The notes under the pieces are model-generated. The model was not told the DNA's origin. It made no database searches and saw only the letters and a program-made list of their open reading frames with translations. A DNA stretch of 5,536 nucleotides. Source: Methylobacter sp. Lineage in GTDB: Bacteria > Pseudomonadota > Gammaproteobacteria > Methylococcales > Methylomonadaceae. A program made the position numbers and the translations under genes. Position 1 is the first letter of the stretch, and every line of letters begins with the position of its first letter. The stretch is taken from contig PMJA01000277.1 in the NCBI GenBank assembly GCA_003158415.1, forward strand, positions 2,556 to 8,091, written 5' to 3'. This document shows, in pieces, positions 5,480-5,536 of this stretch.

Positions 5480-5536
5480 TTCAGTATATCTTTATTAACT
5501 CCTCAGCAAATCAGGCTTCCAATTTAAAGTGGGACA
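5480..5536. other. Downstream flank of cti
   Basis: These 57 bases after the cti stop hold no gene start and no clear hairpin with a T-run, so no intrinsic terminator for cti is visible inside the window. Confidence 0.5.

Noticed and set aside
5519..5536. TGTCCCACTTTAAATTGG on the minus strand at the right edge, possibly an insertion-sequence end
   Set aside because: The TGT start is compatible with many terminal inverted repeats, but there is no partner repeat or transposase in view, and the sequence is cut by the window edge.
1..5536. Search for a defence, toxin-antitoxin or other novel system
   Set aside because: All substantial open frames resolve to known transporter or isomerase families or to transposase debris; no paired small genes, direct-repeat arrays or structured RNA were seen.

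Overview
The window reads as a piece of a Gram-negative proteobacterial chromosome or genomic island, most likely gammaproteobacterial. That placement is inferred from a periplasmic fatty acid cis/trans isomerase gene (a family found in Pseudomonas, Vibrio and some methanotrophs) next to metal-efflux genes and insertion-sequence debris. No rRNA, tRNA or CRISPR array is visible, so a genus cannot be named.

Left part (1-1242): an AT-rich leader carries apparently divergent promoters. One faces left, into a possible signal-peptide-bearing gene that is cut off by the window edge. The other faces right, into a DMT/EamA-family transporter (144-1187) whose last 60 residues are extremely histidine-rich. 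A 15-base dyad lies across the -10 elements of both promoters. The transporter ends 55 bases before the end of a convergent gene, and a near-perfect 31-base palindrome lies between the two.

Middle (1243-2345, minus strand): a CDF-family metal/proton antiporter of the CzcD/ZitB type (1243-2181) begins with its own His-rich segment. Directly upstream, and too short to be noticed by a length-based gene call, is the first ~38 codons of a second, different CDF-type gene. It runs into unrelated codons, and its stop overlaps the start of the intact CDF gene (ATGA). The two intact transporters probably form a metal-handling module (zinc, cadmium, cobalt or nickel; the metal cannot be read from sequence).

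Scar (2346-3064): a gene-poor, AT-richer stretch with two decayed transposase pieces on the minus strand. One is the N-terminal domain of a DUF772-type transposase with a one-base frameshift. The other is a fragment containing the complete Y-R-E-K signature of an IS4-family transposase. They mark past insertion and deletion, and probably explain the broken CDF gene beside them.

Right part (3065-5536): one long gene for a c-type-haem fatty acid cis/trans isomerase (cti), with a lipoprotein-like signal, its own leader and a more AT-rich composition than the transporters. It remodels membrane acyl chains under solvent, heat or metal stress. A shared stress theme with the efflux genes is possible, but the transposon scar between them argues that the neighbourhood is at least partly accidental. 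I see no convincing evidence of an undescribed system. The most noteworthy items are the truncated, start-stop-coupled CDF fragment, the paired His-rich transporters and the dyad in the divergent promoter.
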